64,000 nucleotides of DNA from Caballeronia sp031450805 (GTDB lineage: Bacteria; Pseudomonadota; Gammaproteobacteria; Burkholderiales; Burkholderiaceae), in NCBI RefSeq assembly GCF_031450805.1, contig NZ_JARTVY010000001.1, positions 2,728,001 through 2,792,000 of the forward strand, written 5' to 3'. This document shows, one piece after another, positions 17,770 to 28,500 of this stretch. Below the pieces are notes generated by a model. That model made no database searches, was not told where the DNA came from, and saw nothing but the letters and a program-made list of their open reading frames with translations. Within the stretch, counting starts at the first letter, position 1; each line of letters starts with the position of its first letter. Position numbers and translations under genes: made by a program.

Positions 17770-19239
17770 ATGAACGAAGAAATCCTGATCAACGTCACAC
17801 CGCAGGAAACCCGCGTCGCACTGGTTCAGCAAGGCGCTGTTCAGGAGCTTCATGTCGAGCGTACGCTGTCGCGCGGACGCGTCGGCAATGTGTATCTCGG
17901 CAAGGTCGTGCGTGTGCTGCCGGGCATGCAATCGGCGTTCATCGATATCGGCCTGGAGCGCGCGGCGTTTCTTCATGTCGCCGATATCTGGCATCCGCGC
18001 ATTGCGGGGGAGCCGCATGGATCGGGCGCGCATGTGCCGATCGAGAAGATCGTGTTCGAAGGACAGGCGCTGATGGTGCAGGTCGTGAAGGACCCGATCG
18101 GCACCAAGGGCGCGCGGCTTTCGACGCAAGTGAGCATTGCGGGACGCACCCTGGTGTATCTGCCGCAGGAGCCGCATATCGGCATCTCGCAGAAGATCGA
18201 AAGCGAAGCGGATCGCGAGGCGGTGCGTGCGCGGCTGACCGCCGTGCTGCCGGCCGACGAGAAAGGCGGCTATATCGTGCGTACGATTGCGGAAGACGCG
18301 ACGAGCGAGGAGCTTGCCGCCGATGTCGCGTACTTGCGCAAGACGTGGGCGACCATCGTGACGCAGGCGCAGCGCGTGCCGCCGACGACGCTGCTCTATC
18401 AGGATTTGAATCTCGCGCAACGCGTGCTGCGCGATTTCGTCAACGACGAGACCACGCGCATCCAGGTGGATTCACGCGAGACGTATCAGATGCTCGCGGA
18501 TTTCGCGGCGGAGTTCACGCCGGCGGTGGCGTCGCGGCTGCATCACTACACTGGCGAGCGGCCGCTTTTCGATTTGTACAACATCGAGGCGGAGATATTG
18601 CGGGCGCTGTCGCGGCGCGTCGATCTCAAGTCGGGCGGCTATCTGATGATCGACCAGACCGAAGCGATGACGACCATCGACGTGAACACCGGCGGCTACG
18701 TCGGCGCGCGCAATTTCGACGATACGATCTTCAAGACCAACCTCGAAGCGGCGCATACGATCGCGCGGCAACTGCGGTTGAGGAATCTCGGCGGGATCAT
18801 CATCATCGATTTCATCGACATGGAGAATGTCGAGCATCGCGATCAGGTTCTGGGGGAGCTGAAGAAGGCGTTGTCGCGGGATCGGACGCGCGTGACCGTC
18901 AATGGCTTTTCACAGCTCGGGCTCGTGGAGATGACGCGCAAGCGCACGCGGGAATCGCTTGCGCATGTGTTGTGCGAGCCGTGTCCGACTTGTCAGGGCA
19001 AGGGGCAAGTGAAGACGCCGCGGACCGTTTGCTACGACGTGCTGCGCGAGATCATGCGCGAATCGCGGCAGTTCAATCCGCGCGAATTTCGCGTGGTGGC
19101 TTCGCAGCAGGTCATCGATCTTTTTCTCGAAGAAGAGTCTCAGCATCTGGCGATGCTGATGGACTTCATCGGGAAGCCGGTTTCGCTGCAGGTGGAGTCG
19201 AATTTGAGTCAGGAGCAGTATGACATTGTGTTGATGTGA
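17770..19239 (+). CDS. rng: Ribonuclease G
   Basis: RNase E/G-family endoribonuclease that matures the 5' end of 16S rRNA and turns over some mRNAs. The 489-residue length equals E. coli RNase G. An S1 domain covers about 35-120 (GNVYLGKVVRVLPGMQSAFIDIG is its start). The catalytic metal-binding aspartates are D304 (TTIDVNTGG) and D347 (IIIIDFIDM), and the zinc-link CEPCPTC is intact. There is no long C-terminal scaffold, which separates it from RNase E. It follows maf by 7 bases. Confidence 0.96.
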   Translation: MNEEILINVTPQETRVALVQQGAVQELHVERTLSRGRVGNVYLGKVVRVLPGMQSAFIDIGLERAAFLHVADIWHPRIAGEPHGSGAHVPIEKIVFEGQALMVQVVKDPIGTKGARLSTQVSIAGRTLVYLPQEPHIGISQKIESEADREAVRARLTAVLPADEKGGYIVRTIAEDATSEELAADVAYLRKTWATIVTQAQRVPPTTLLYQDLNLAQRVLRDFVNDETTRIQVDSRETYQMLADFAAEFTPAVASRLHHYTGERPLFDLYNIEAEILRALSRRVDLKSGGYLMIDQTEAMTTIDVNTGGYVGARNFDDTIFKTNLEAAHTIARQLRLRNLGGIIIIDFIDMENVEHRDQVLGELKKALSRDRTRVTVNGFSQLGLVEMTRKRTRESLAHVLCEPCPTCQGKGQVKTPRTVCYDVLREIMRESRQFNPREFRVVASQQVIDLFLEEESQHLAMLMDFIGKPVSLQVESNLSQEQYDIVLM

Positions 19240-19260
19240 GGGAGGCCTCGCATCGCCCGT

Positions 19261-20550
19261 CTACACTGCCCGGCTGTGCCCGCCTGACTTCGGCGCGGCG
19301 CTGATCAGTATCCCGATCAGGAACACGAACAGGTTGCCCTCGGTGAAATTCAGCAGCAACGAGTTCGCGAGACAGCCCAGCGCGAACGCAAAGAGATAGC
19401 CCTGCGCGATGCCCCGCGCAGGCTCGGCGAGGCGCTGACACGCTTTTCCCACGGCGACCAGGAACCAGACAAAGAGCGCAACGCCGATGAGCCCGAGTTG
19501 CACGCCCATCAGGAAGAACTCGTTGTGCGGATTGCCCGCCATCGCCGCGCGCCCGCCCGTCTGCGTGCTCGCGAGCCGCTCGAACTGCGTGCGCACGCTC
19601 CCGACGCCGAAACCGGCGATCGGCCGCTCCGCCATCAGCGCGATGCTGCGCCGGTAGAACTCGATACGCACGCCCATCGACGTGTTCTTGTTCTGCGTTT
19701 CGAACTGGGTGATTTCCTGGGCGGTATCGGCGAGGCGCGAATCCTTCCCGTACATGACGAATGCTCCGACGCACATGCATACGATGATCGCGCCGACGGC
19801 CGCGATCCAGCGGGCGCGCTGGTCGTACCGGCGAAACTGTGCCGCGTGCATGACGAGATAGATGGCGATGTACGCAATCGCGACCACCTGCCCCGTGCGT
19901 CCCTGCAGCACGAACAGCACGTTGACCATTGCCAGCACTGCGACCACATAGAGCGCCCTGCTCGCGCCCGCGTGTTTCGCCGCCTTCGCGAGCGATGACG
20001 CGAGGCAGACGAGGAACGCCATCATCAGGCCGCCGGAAATGTGATCCTTGAAGACCCACGGCCTCGTCACCGCGTCGGTGCCATGCACCGGTCCCACGGC
20101 GGTCCAGCCGAAATAGTTCGTGTAGGTCAGGACCATCGTCAACACGAGCGACGCGAAAAGCCCCCACACGGCAAGGCTTGCCCATGCGGCGGATTCATCG
20201 TCGGAAAAGACCAGAAAAAGCAGCGGTATGAAGAGCAGCTTTCGATACTTCATCAGAAAGTCGACCGCCTCGTTCATTCCCGGCGACGTGTACGCGAGAC
20301 TCAATGCGAGCGCCAGGAACAATACGAGCGCCGCCAGCGCCGCCGGCGACCGCAGGCGCAGCGTACGCGCACGCCGCCATACTTCGGGCGATATCAGCGC
20401 CAGGATGGCGAACACGGCAGAGCCGAGATTCACGCCGGCCGTCGAAATCGGCACAAGACAAAGCGTCAGGATGGCGAACCATCTTGCCAGCAGCAATTGA
20501 TAGGACTCGGTACCCGACCGGCCCAGCTTTTTGATCTGTGTGACTTGCAT
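19261..20550 (-). CDS. O-antigen ligase / polymerase-like membrane protein (Wzy/WaaL family)
   Basis: A polytopic inner-membrane protein of 429 residues with about ten to twelve hydrophobic segments and a large periplasmic loop holding GFGVGSVRTQFERLA and NPHNEFFLMGVQLGLIG, the Wzy_C/O-antigen ligase signature. Such enzymes join O-antigen to lipid A-core or polymerise it. Neighbouring LPS-core genes favour a ligase (WaaL), but ligase and polymerase cannot be told apart here. I start it at the ATG at 20550, 25 bases after the upstream glycosyltransferase; a longer reading from 20607 would overlap that gene. It ends 21 bases from the convergent rng. Confidence 0.88.
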   Translation of the reverse strand: MQVTQIKKLGRSGTESYQLLLARWFAILTLCLVPISTAGVNLGSAVFAILALISPEVWRRARTLRLRSPAALAALVLFLALALSLAYTSPGMNEAVDFLMKYRKLLFIPLLFLVFSDDESAAWASLAVWGLFASLVLTMVLTYTNYFGWTAVGPVHGTDAVTRPWVFKDHISGGLMMAFLVCLASSLAKAAKHAGASRALYVVAVLAMVNVLFVLQGRTGQVVAIAYIAIYLVMHAAQFRRYDQRARWIAAVGAIIVCMCVGAFVMYGKDSRLADTAQEITQFETQNKNTSMGVRIEFYRRSIALMAERPIAGFGVGSVRTQFERLASTQTGGRAAMAGNPHNEFFLMGVQLGLIGVALFVWFLVAVGKACQRLAEPARGIAQGYLFAFALGCLANSLLLNFTEGNLFVFLIGILISAAPKSGGHSRAV

Positions 20551-20575
20551 TATGTGTTTCCGCTGCCCCGTTGCT

Positions 20576-21589
20576 TCATTGCGCGCCACGCAGATAGAAA
20601 TCGGCACGGCTTCGCAGCGCGTCGTCCGAATAGATCGACTCGACCGTGCGGCGGGCTCGCTCTCCGATCGATTCGCGCAGCGCCCGATCCTTCAGCAACG
20701 TGCTGACGAGACCGCGCGCCTCCTTCGTCGTATCGAACAGGAAGCCGTTCTCGCCATGGCGAATCCATTCGGCGTAGCCGCCGCGCCGGTGACAAACGAC
20801 CGGCAGGCCGCACGCCATCGCTTCGAGCACGACCCGTCCGAATGTCTCCACGTGCGCGCCCGTCCGATAATAAAAGACATCGAGGCTCTGGAGGAAAGTC
20901 ACGGCGGGCATCGCGCCTTCGGGCAGCATCTGAACGAGCGGAGAATCGGCGAGCGCGCCCTCGGCGGCATCGCGCAGAGCGGTCGCGCCTTGCAGGCGTA
21001 TCGCGGCGCCCTCGTCGGCCCATGCCTGATAGAGCGCGATGTCTTCGAGATCGTGCTTGTCGAGCGTATCGCGGCTCAGGCGTCCGATGACCGGGCGTGC
21101 GTCGTCCCGATGCCGTTGCGCGGCGGGCGAGAACTGCACGATATCGATGGGAGAGGGCTGCACTTCCCCGTCGACGCCCAGCAGTCTCCTTTGAAACTCC
21201 GAAATGAACACGTATTCGGTGCGCGGCCAGCGCAGCATCGGAGGATGCGTCGAGGTTAGCGAGAGGATCTTCGGATGGAACGTGTTGTACACGTAGATCA
21301 GACGCTGCGGCGCGCGGCACAGATACGGCCACAGCTTGTTGCGCCAGTGCGAGCCGATGAACACGTACGTCCCGCCGTTCGGACGATGCCCCGCCCCGAG
21401 CCCGATCCGCCGAATGCCGTGGCGACGCGCAAGGTCGGGCGAACAACGCGACGACGGCGACCACAGCGTGAGATCGCTGCGATCGCGTAACAGACGGGCG
21501 AGATGCAGGGCTTCCTGCTCGCTGCCGCCGTTCTCATTCATGAAACCGTTGATGAGGTGAATGGTCGGCTCGGGCACTGCGTTAGGCAT
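20576..21589 (-). CDS. Glycosyltransferase family 4, envelope polysaccharide
   Basis: A 337-residue GT-B fold glycosyltransferase. The start MPNAVPEPTIHLINGFMNENGGSEQEALHLA (quoted in part) shows the acceptor-domain Gly-rich turn GGSE, and the donor-binding domain has the E-x7-E motif in HVETFGRVVLEAMACGLPVV. It precedes the O-antigen ligase-like gene by 25 bases on the same strand. The sugar it moves cannot be named from sequence; location suggests LPS outer core or O-antigen assembly. Confidence 0.88.
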   Translation of the reverse strand: MPNAVPEPTIHLINGFMNENGGSEQEALHLARLLRDRSDLTLWSPSSRCSPDLARRHGIRRIGLGAGHRPNGGTYVFIGSHWRNKLWPYLCRAPQRLIYVYNTFHPKILSLTSTHPPMLRWPRTEYVFISEFQRRLLGVDGEVQPSPIDIVQFSPAAQRHRDDARPVIGRLSRDTLDKHDLEDIALYQAWADEGAAIRLQGATALRDAAEGALADSPLVQMLPEGAMPAVTFLQSLDVFYYRTGAHVETFGRVVLEAMACGLPVVCHRRGGYAEWIRHGENGFLFDTTKEARGLVSTLLKDRALRESIGERARRTVESIYSDDALRSRADFYLRGAQ

Positions 21590-21736
21590 TTGGCTTAGTG
21601 ACCAATGGAGAGAGTCTTGTCGCGACGCATGCCGTCACCGATGCGAAGCGGATGCGACACGCCGATAAACCGCCTCGGTCGCGCAACTCGACGACCCGGC
21701 GCCTTACCACTGCGTAGAAATCCGTAACCAGTATCT

Positions 21737-22705
21737 TCAAAAACGCTCAATTACGGAACCAATGGCCGCAAGGGCCTGTTCGACGGACGGCGGATTGTCT
21801 TTATCGCCGATCGAGACGCACAAGCCGGGAATATCTACACCGAAGTGCGGCCGCGACGTCGCGCTGAAAATCATCACCGTCGGACGCCGCAATTCGCTCG
21901 CGAGATGCACGAGACCCGTGTCCGTTCCGACGACCAGCGCGGCCAGCGCGATATGCTGAGCCATCGCTTCGAGCGTCAGACGGGGCAGCACGCGCGCGCC
22001 CGCCACGCTCTGCGCGATCGCTTCGGCGTCGCGCCGCTCGGCGTCGGAGCCCCACGGAAGGAGCGGCGTCACGCCCCGCGCGACGAGCGCCTGCGCGACC
22101 GCAATCCACCTGTCGAGCGGCCACTTCTTCTCCGCCTTCGACGTCGCGTGAAAGAGCAACGCGTACGGCATGTCCTTCGTCACTGGAAGCGGCGCGGCGG
22201 GCTTCGGAATTGCGAATACGCTGGGCGGGGCCGCTTCGATCGCATAACCGAGCGTGTCGGCCAGTGTCTGGCGCATGCCTCGCCATGCGTTCGCGTCATG
22301 GCGAGGCGCGAACCGGTGCGTGTACGCGAACGCCGCGCCACGCTCGCCGAGGTTCACGTTCGAGTAACCGAACCGGCGCTTCGAGCGGGCCAGAAACGAG
22401 ATGATCGCGCTCTTGTACACGCCGTGCAGGTCGAACACGGCGTCGTAACGCTCGCGCCGCAAATCGGCAATCGACGCCCAGATGGCCTTCAGATCCTGCA
22501 GGTTCCGCGCCTTCTTGAAGCGACGCAGCGGCGCGCACAACACCCGGGCGACGCCCGCATTCCAGCGCGGTATGTCGGCGAAATTCTCGTCGGTCGCCCA
22601 GTCGACCTTCAGCCCCGGAAACGCGCGATGCAGATCACCGACCACCGCCTGTGCCTGGATCACATCGCCCAACGAACTGACCTTCACTATCAGAACCCGC
22701 TTCAT
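21737..22705 (-). CDS. waaC: Lipopolysaccharide heptosyltransferase I
   Basis: GT9-family enzyme that adds the first L-glycero-D-manno-heptose to Kdo of the LPS inner core. The 322-residue product begins MKRVLIVKVSSLGDVIQ, nearly the same as characterised WaaC proteins, and includes the ADP-heptose binding region with VVGTDTGLVHLASELRRPT. It lies 75 bases downstream of msbA on the same strand, and 147 bases separate it from the GT4 gene. WaaC is chosen over WaaF by the N-terminal sequence. Confidence 0.92.
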   Translation of the reverse strand: MKRVLIVKVSSLGDVIQAQAVVGDLHRAFPGLKVDWATDENFADIPRWNAGVARVLCAPLRRFKKARNLQDLKAIWASIADLRRERYDAVFDLHGVYKSAIISFLARSKRRFGYSNVNLGERGAAFAYTHRFAPRHDANAWRGMRQTLADTLGYAIEAAPPSVFAIPKPAAPLPVTKDMPYALLFHATSKAEKKWPLDRWIAVAQALVARGVTPLLPWGSDAERRDAEAIAQSVAGARVLPRLTLEAMAQHIALAALVVGTDTGLVHLASELRRPTVMIFSATSRPHFGVDIPGLCVSIGDKDNPPSVEQALAAIGSVIERF

Positions 22706-22780
22706 TCTGCGATCGCTTGCATGTTGGAAACTGCTCGTTCGACAAAGGCGAGTTGTGGAATGGAACGCAGCAGAACGGCT

Positions 22781-24565
22781 TCACGCCGCCTGTTGCTGAT
22801 ACTGGATGCGATGCAGATGCGCGTACAGACCACCGAGCCGCAGCAGCTCCGCATGACTGCCCTGCTCCGCGATCCTGCCCGCTTCCAGCACGAGAATGCG
22901 GTCGGCGCGCTCGATCGTCGACAGCCGGTGCGCGATCACGAGCGTCGTGCGGCCTTTCATCAGCGTTTCCAGTGCGGACTGCACGTGCCGCTCCGACTCT
23001 GAATCGAGCGCGGACGTCGCTTCGTCGAGAATCAGAATCGGCGCGTCCTTGTAGATGGCGCGCGCAATGGCCAGCCGTTGCCGCTGTCCACCCGACAGCC
23101 GCATACCGTTGCCGCCGATTAGCGTGTCCATGCCGTCGGGCAGCGACGCGATCACGTCCGCCAGATTCGCTGCAGCCAGCGCGGCGAGCACCCGGTCGCG
23201 GTCCGGAACGGTGCCGTATGCGACGTTCGCGGCGATCGTGTCGTTGAAAAGGACGACGTCCTGACTGACCATCGCAATCTGCGCGCGCAGATCGTGCAGC
23301 GCGTATTCGGTGATGGGTACGCCGTCGACGAGCACCTGGCCGCCCGCCGGATCGAAGAAGCGCGGCAGCAGGTTGACGAGCGTGGTTTTGCCGCTCCCCG
23401 ACGGTCCCGCCAGCGCGACCATTTCACCGGGCGCGACCTTGAACGAGACGTCGTCGAGCGTGGCGCGGTCCTGCGTGCCGTAATTAAACGACACGTGCCG
23501 GAATTCGATGCTGCCCTCGGCGCGCGCAAGCGGCCGCCCGCCGCCCGCAGGCTCCGGCGGTTCATCGATGAGCCCGAAGATCAGCTCGGCCGCCGTCACG
23601 CCGCGCTGAAGCGGCTGGTTCACGTCGATCAGATGTTTCAGCGGCGAAATGACGAGCAGCATCGACGTGACGAACGCGACGAAGCCGCCGACCGTGGTCT
23701 GGTCGCTCGCCGATTGCAACACCGCGATGGTAATGACGATGGCGAGCGCAATGGAAGCGAGGAACTGCGTGAGCGGCTGTGCGAGACCGCCGGACACCTG
23801 CATGCGCATCGCGTAGCCGCGCAAGCGCCCGCTCATTTCCGAGAAGCGCCCCATCTCGTACGGTTCGCCGTTGTGCACCTTCACGACCTTATAACCGCCC
23901 ACCGTCTCTTCGACGATATACGACAGCTCGTTCGTCAGCATCTGATGTTCGCGATTCAGCCGACGCAAGCGCCGGTTGATCTTCGACACGAGCCAGCCGA
24001 TGGCGGGCAAAATCACCGCGACGATCAGCGTGAGACGCCAGTTCAGGATGAATAGATAGCCAAGCAGGAAGACGACAGTGAGCGAATCCCGCACGAGCGT
24101 CACCACGACGCCGGACAACACCTGAAGGATCTGATTGACTTCGAAGACGATCGCGTTGATGACCGTGCTTGCCGTCTCGCGCTGGAAGAAGCCCGCGCTC
24201 GTGTGGATCATGCGATCGAACATCTGCAGACGCAACTGCAGCAGAATCTTGTTCGACACATACGAAAGGAAGTAGCCGGAAGCATACTGCGCGGCGCCGC
24301 GTACCAGCGCGAGGCCGATCACCGCAACCGGCACGACCCACCGCGCCTTGTCGCTGCCCTTGGTGCCGAAGCCGTGATCGAGCAAGGGCTTCAGCAGCAT
24401 CGGGATGCCGGCCTCGCTCGCGGCGACGAAGCCCATCGCGAGAAGACCGAGGAGCACGAAGCCCATGAGCGGCCGCAGATACGGCCAGAGCCGCCGCATG
24501 ACGGCGGTGGACGATGAATTCTCGCCCTCGCCGATGGTCTTCCTAAGTGTCTGCTTCTCGCTCAA
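22781..24565 (-). CDS. msbA: Lipid A export ABC transporter (MsbA)
   Basis: Homodimeric ABC exporter that flips lipid A-core across the inner membrane. Six membrane segments lie in the first 330 residues. The ATPase domain shows Walker A GPSGSGKTTLVNLL, signature LSGGQRQRLAIARA and Walker B ILILDEATSALDSE. I start it at a TTG at 24565, giving 594 residues, because GAGG sits five to six bases upstream and the protein then begins (M)SEKQTLRKTIGEGE like Burkholderia MsbA. Reading on to 24664 would add 33 residues without family support. waaC follows. Confidence 0.93.
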   Translation of the reverse strand: MSEKQTLRKTIGEGENSSSTAVMRRLWPYLRPLMGFVLLGLLAMGFVAASEAGIPMLLKPLLDHGFGTKGSDKARWVVPVAVIGLALVRGAAQYASGYFLSYVSNKILLQLRLQMFDRMIHTSAGFFQRETASTVINAIVFEVNQILQVLSGVVVTLVRDSLTVVFLLGYLFILNWRLTLIVAVILPAIGWLVSKINRRLRRLNREHQMLTNELSYIVEETVGGYKVVKVHNGEPYEMGRFSEMSGRLRGYAMRMQVSGGLAQPLTQFLASIALAIVITIAVLQSASDQTTVGGFVAFVTSMLLVISPLKHLIDVNQPLQRGVTAAELIFGLIDEPPEPAGGGRPLARAEGSIEFRHVSFNYGTQDRATLDDVSFKVAPGEMVALAGPSGSGKTTLVNLLPRFFDPAGGQVLVDGVPITEYALHDLRAQIAMVSQDVVLFNDTIAANVAYGTVPDRDRVLAALAAANLADVIASLPDGMDTLIGGNGMRLSGGQRQRLAIARAIYKDAPILILDEATSALDSESERHVQSALETLMKGRTTLVIAHRLSTIERADRILVLEAGRIAEQGSHAELLRLGGLYAHLHRIQYQQQAA

Positions 24566-24761
24566 ATGATCCTCTGCCGTTGCGTTGTCCCGGCTCGCGA
24601 ATGCGTCAGCCGGACGAAGAACCGCGCCGGGCGACATAAGCCCCGCGCCACAACAATCCGCCATTGTAAACCGTCGGCCACCCGCGACTCATCAAGCCTC
24701 GAAGCGTAAATCGCAACCGATGGTCTTAAAATACGCGCCACGGTCAACTCCGCTTCACCTC
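24566..24761. promoter_or_regulatory. Divergent msbA / GT2 promoter region
   Basis: About 196 bases between two divergent genes. On the minus strand a TACAAT lies at 24663-24668 and on the plus strand a TAAAAT at 24727-24732; both are plausible -10 elements without good -35 partners. Confidence 0.35.
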
Positions 24762-25529
24762 ATGACGCACGCAAGCCTCGGCATCGCCATCATCACGCAC
24801 AACGCGGCCGCACGGCTCGCGCAATGCCTCGACTCGGTTTCCTTCGCCGACGACATCGTCGTGATCGACGGCGGCAGCACCGATGCGACGGTGGACATCG
24901 CGAAGGCACACGGCGCGCGCGTGCTGGTCCGGCGCGAATGGCCGGGTTTCGGGCCGCAGAAGAACCGCGCACTCGACGCGCTCTCTACAGACTGGGTGCT
25001 TTCGATCGACGCAGATGAAATCGTGACGCCGGAACTGGCGACGGCCATCCGGGCCGCGATGGCGAATCCCCGCGCCGACGTGTATGCGGTCGATCGCCTG
25101 TCGAGCTTCTGCGGCCAGTGGATCAGGCATAGCGGCTGGTACCCCGACTGGATTCCGCGCCTCTTCAGACGCGGTTGCGCGCGCTTCTCGGATGATCTCG
25201 TGCACGAGCGCCTCGTCGTGCAGAGCGGCACGCCCGCCGCGCGGCTCGAAGGCAAGCTGATGCACTACTCTTATGAAGACTTCGAAACGGTCTTGCGCAA
25301 GCTCAACGCGTACTCGACGGCCGGGGCGCTGCAGCGCCATGCCGCCGGCAAGCGGGGAAGCCTCGGCACGGCGATCACGCGAGGACTCTGGGCCTTCCTG
25401 AGGACCTACGTGCTGCGGCGCGGTTTCCTCGACGGGCGATCGGGCTTCATGATCGCCGTCTTCAACGCTCAGACCGTGTATTACCGCTTCCTCAAGCTCG
25501 CGCACCTGAACGAAGCGGCCGATCAATAA
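24762..25529 (+). CDS. Glycosyltransferase family 2, WaaE/KdtX-like LPS core enzyme
   Basis: A 255-residue GT-A fold transferase. It starts MTHASLGIAIITHNAAARLA, followed by the nucleotide-binding VVIDGGSTDATVDIA and the DxD-like metal site SIDADE near residue 85. The later segment RHSGWYPDWIPRLFRRG is typical of the WaaE/KdtX group, which adds glucose to heptose I in some LPS cores. Location beside msbA, on the opposite strand, supports an LPS role. Its last seven bases overlap the end of the convergent dnaE. Confidence 0.86.
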   Translation: MTHASLGIAIITHNAAARLAQCLDSVSFADDIVVIDGGSTDATVDIAKAHGARVLVRREWPGFGPQKNRALDALSTDWVLSIDADEIVTPELATAIRAAMANPRADVYAVDRLSSFCGQWIRHSGWYPDWIPRLFRRGCARFSDDLVHERLVVQSGTPAARLEGKLMHYSYEDFETVLRKLNAYSTAGALQRHAAGKRGSLGTAITRGLWAFLRTYVLRRGFLDGRSGFMIAVFNAQTVYYRFLKLAHLNEAADQ

Positions 25530-28500
25530 ACAATCTCGATCTCACTCCCCGCGAACTCCCCGCGCAACGCGGTAATCAGTTCGTCGGTGGGTTTCACGCG
25601 CCATGCATCCCCGAGCCGCACTTCGCCTTCCGCGTGCTCACTGCGATACATGATGCTCACATTGAGCCCGTTCGGAATCGGCGCCGGCTGACGCGCGCGC
25701 CCGTTCTCGCGCGACGGCGCCGCAACGGGAGCCGCAGGCGCCTCCGCCCCCGCCGTATGCGCTTCCAGCACGCGCTTCAGACGCAGCGCATCGGCGTTGC
25801 CGTTCATCTCGACTTTCACCGACTGCGCGTACCGGCTGCGCGCGCGTTCGAGGTCCATCGCCGTATCGACGGTAAAGCGAATGCCGCCCGTGAACGCATC
25901 GTTGCGCGCCTGCCCCTGCACCACGAGCAACTCATCTTCCTTGAACAGCGCCTTGTTCGCTTCGAACTGCTCGTTGAACACGGTCACTTCGCACTGGCCG
26001 GTGCCGTCGTCGAGATTGACGATCAGCATCTTCCCGCGCTGGGTCATCTGCGTGCGCAACGACGAAATTACGCCCGCCACGAGTTTGTCGCGCCCTTCCT
26101 TCAGCTCGCCGATCTTCTGCCGCACGAAGCGCCGCACTTCGCTCTTGTAGGCATCGAAAAGATGGCCTGACAGGTAGAAGCCGAGCGCCGTCTTCTCTTC
26201 CTGCAGACGCTTCTTGTCCGACCACGCGGGTTCATCGACGTATTCGTGCTTCGCGAGCGGCGCGTCGCCCATGTCGAACAGGCCGGCCTGCATTGCATTG
26301 GCGGCGGCTTGCTCCGCGGCTTCCATCGCCATCGGCACCGAGGCGAGCAGTTGCGCGCGATTCGCGTGGACGGTGTCGAACGCGCCGGCGCGAATCAGGG
26401 CCTCCACCGTGCGACGATTCACGACGCGACGGTCGATGCGCTCGCAGAAATCGAACAAATCGACGAACGGGCCGTCCTCGCGCGCGCGCAGAATTTCCTC
26501 GATCGCGTTCTGACCGCTGCCCTTCACCGCGCCGAGACCGTAGCGGATGGTCCTCGAACGCTTGCCGTCGGCTTCCGCGACCGGCTCGAAGCGGTACGCC
26601 GAACGGTTGATGTCCGGCGGCAGCACGCTCATGCCGTTCGTGATGCAATCCTCGAAGAGGATCTTCACCTTGTCGGTGTCGTCCATGGCGAGCGACATGT
26701 TGGCCGCCATGAATTCCGCCGGATGATGCGCCTTGAGCCACGCCGTGTAGTACGCGAGCAGCGCATACGCCGCCGCGTGCGACTTGTTGAAGCCGTAGCC
26801 CGCGAACTTCTCCATCAGGTCGAAGATTTCGTCGGACTTCTCGCGCGACAGGCCGTTCTTCGCCGCACCCTCGGCAAACAGCTCGCGATGCTGCGCCATC
26901 TCTTCCGGCTTCTTCTTGCCCATCGCGCGACGCAGCAGGTCCGCGCCGCCGAGCGAGTACCCGCCGATGATCTGCGCCATCTGCATCACCTGCTCCTGGT
27001 AGACCATGATGCCGTAGGTCTCTTTCAGAACAGGTTCGACGCGCGGGTCCGGATACTCGACGATCTCGCGCCCGTGCTTGCGCGCGCAGAAGCTCGGTAT
27101 CAGGTCCATCGGACCGGGACGATACAGCGCCACCAGCGCGATGATGTCCTCGAAGCGGTCCGGCTGCGCGTCCTTCAGCATGCCCTGCATGCCGCGGCTT
27201 TCCAGCTGGAACACAGCGACGGTGTTCGCTTTCTTCAGGATCGTGAACGAAGCGGGATCGTCCAGCGGCACCTGCGCGAGGCTCCAGTCCTTCTTCGACG
27301 GGTCGAGCCGGCGAATATAACGCTCCGCCCAATCCAGAATGGTGAGCGTGGTGAGGCCGAGAAAGTCGAACTTGACGAGGCCGACGGCTTCCACATCGTC
27401 CTTGTCGTACTGGCTGACGACGCCGCCGTCCTCGCCCTGCGTATAGAGCGGGCAAAAATCCGTGAGCTTGCCGGGCGCGATCAGCACGCCGCCTGCGTGC
27501 ATGCCGACGTTACGCGTCAGCCCTTCCACGCGCTGCGCCAGTTCCAGCAACTGATGCACTTCGTCTTCGGAATCGAAGCGCTCCTGCAGCGTCGGCTCTT
27601 CCTTCATCGCATCCGCGATGGTGACGTGCTTGCCCGGCTTGAACGGAATCAGCTTGGCGACGCCGTCGGTGAACATGTAGCCGAGGTCGAGCACGCGGCC
27701 GATGTCGCGCACCGCCGCCTTTGCCGCCATCGTGCCGAAGGTCGCGATCTGCGAGACGGCGTCCGCGCCGTACTTTCCCTTCACGTACTGGATGACGCGG
27801 TCGCGGCCTTCCTGACAAAAGTCGATGTCGAAGTCGGGCATCGACACGCGCTCCGGGTTCAGGAACCGCTCGAACAGCAGGTTATAGCGCAGCGGGTCCA
27901 GATCCGTGATGCCGAGCGCGTAGGCCACGAGCGAACCCGCGCCCGAGCCGCGGCCCGGTCCAACGGGCACGCCATTGTTCTTCGCCCACATGATGAAGTC
28001 GGCCACGATCAGGAAGTAGCCCGGAAAGCCCATCTTGATGATCGTGCCGCACTCGAAATCGAGCCGCTGGTAGTACGTCTCGCGCTGCGCTTCGCGCTCG
28101 GCTTCATCGGGATAAAGCTGCGCGAGCCGCACCTCGAGCCCTTCCTTCGACAACTGCACGAGGTAGTCGTCGAGCGACATGCCATCGGGCGTCGGGAAAA
28201 GCGGCAGCTTCGGCTTGCCGAGCTCGAGCGTGAGATTGCAGCGCTTCGCGATTTCGACGGTGTTCGCCAGCGCCGACGGAATATCCGCGAACAGCGCGCA
28301 CATCTCGTCCTGCGTGCGGAAATACTGGTCCGTCGTAAAGCGCTTCTGACGGCGCGGATTCGCGAGGATATCGCCTTCGGAGATACAGACGCGCGCTTCG
28401 TGCGCGGTGTAGTCGTCCGGGGTCATGAACTGCAGCGGATGCGTCGCGACCACGGGCAAGCGGAGCTTCGCCGCCAAGGCGACGGCTTCCTGAATATAGG

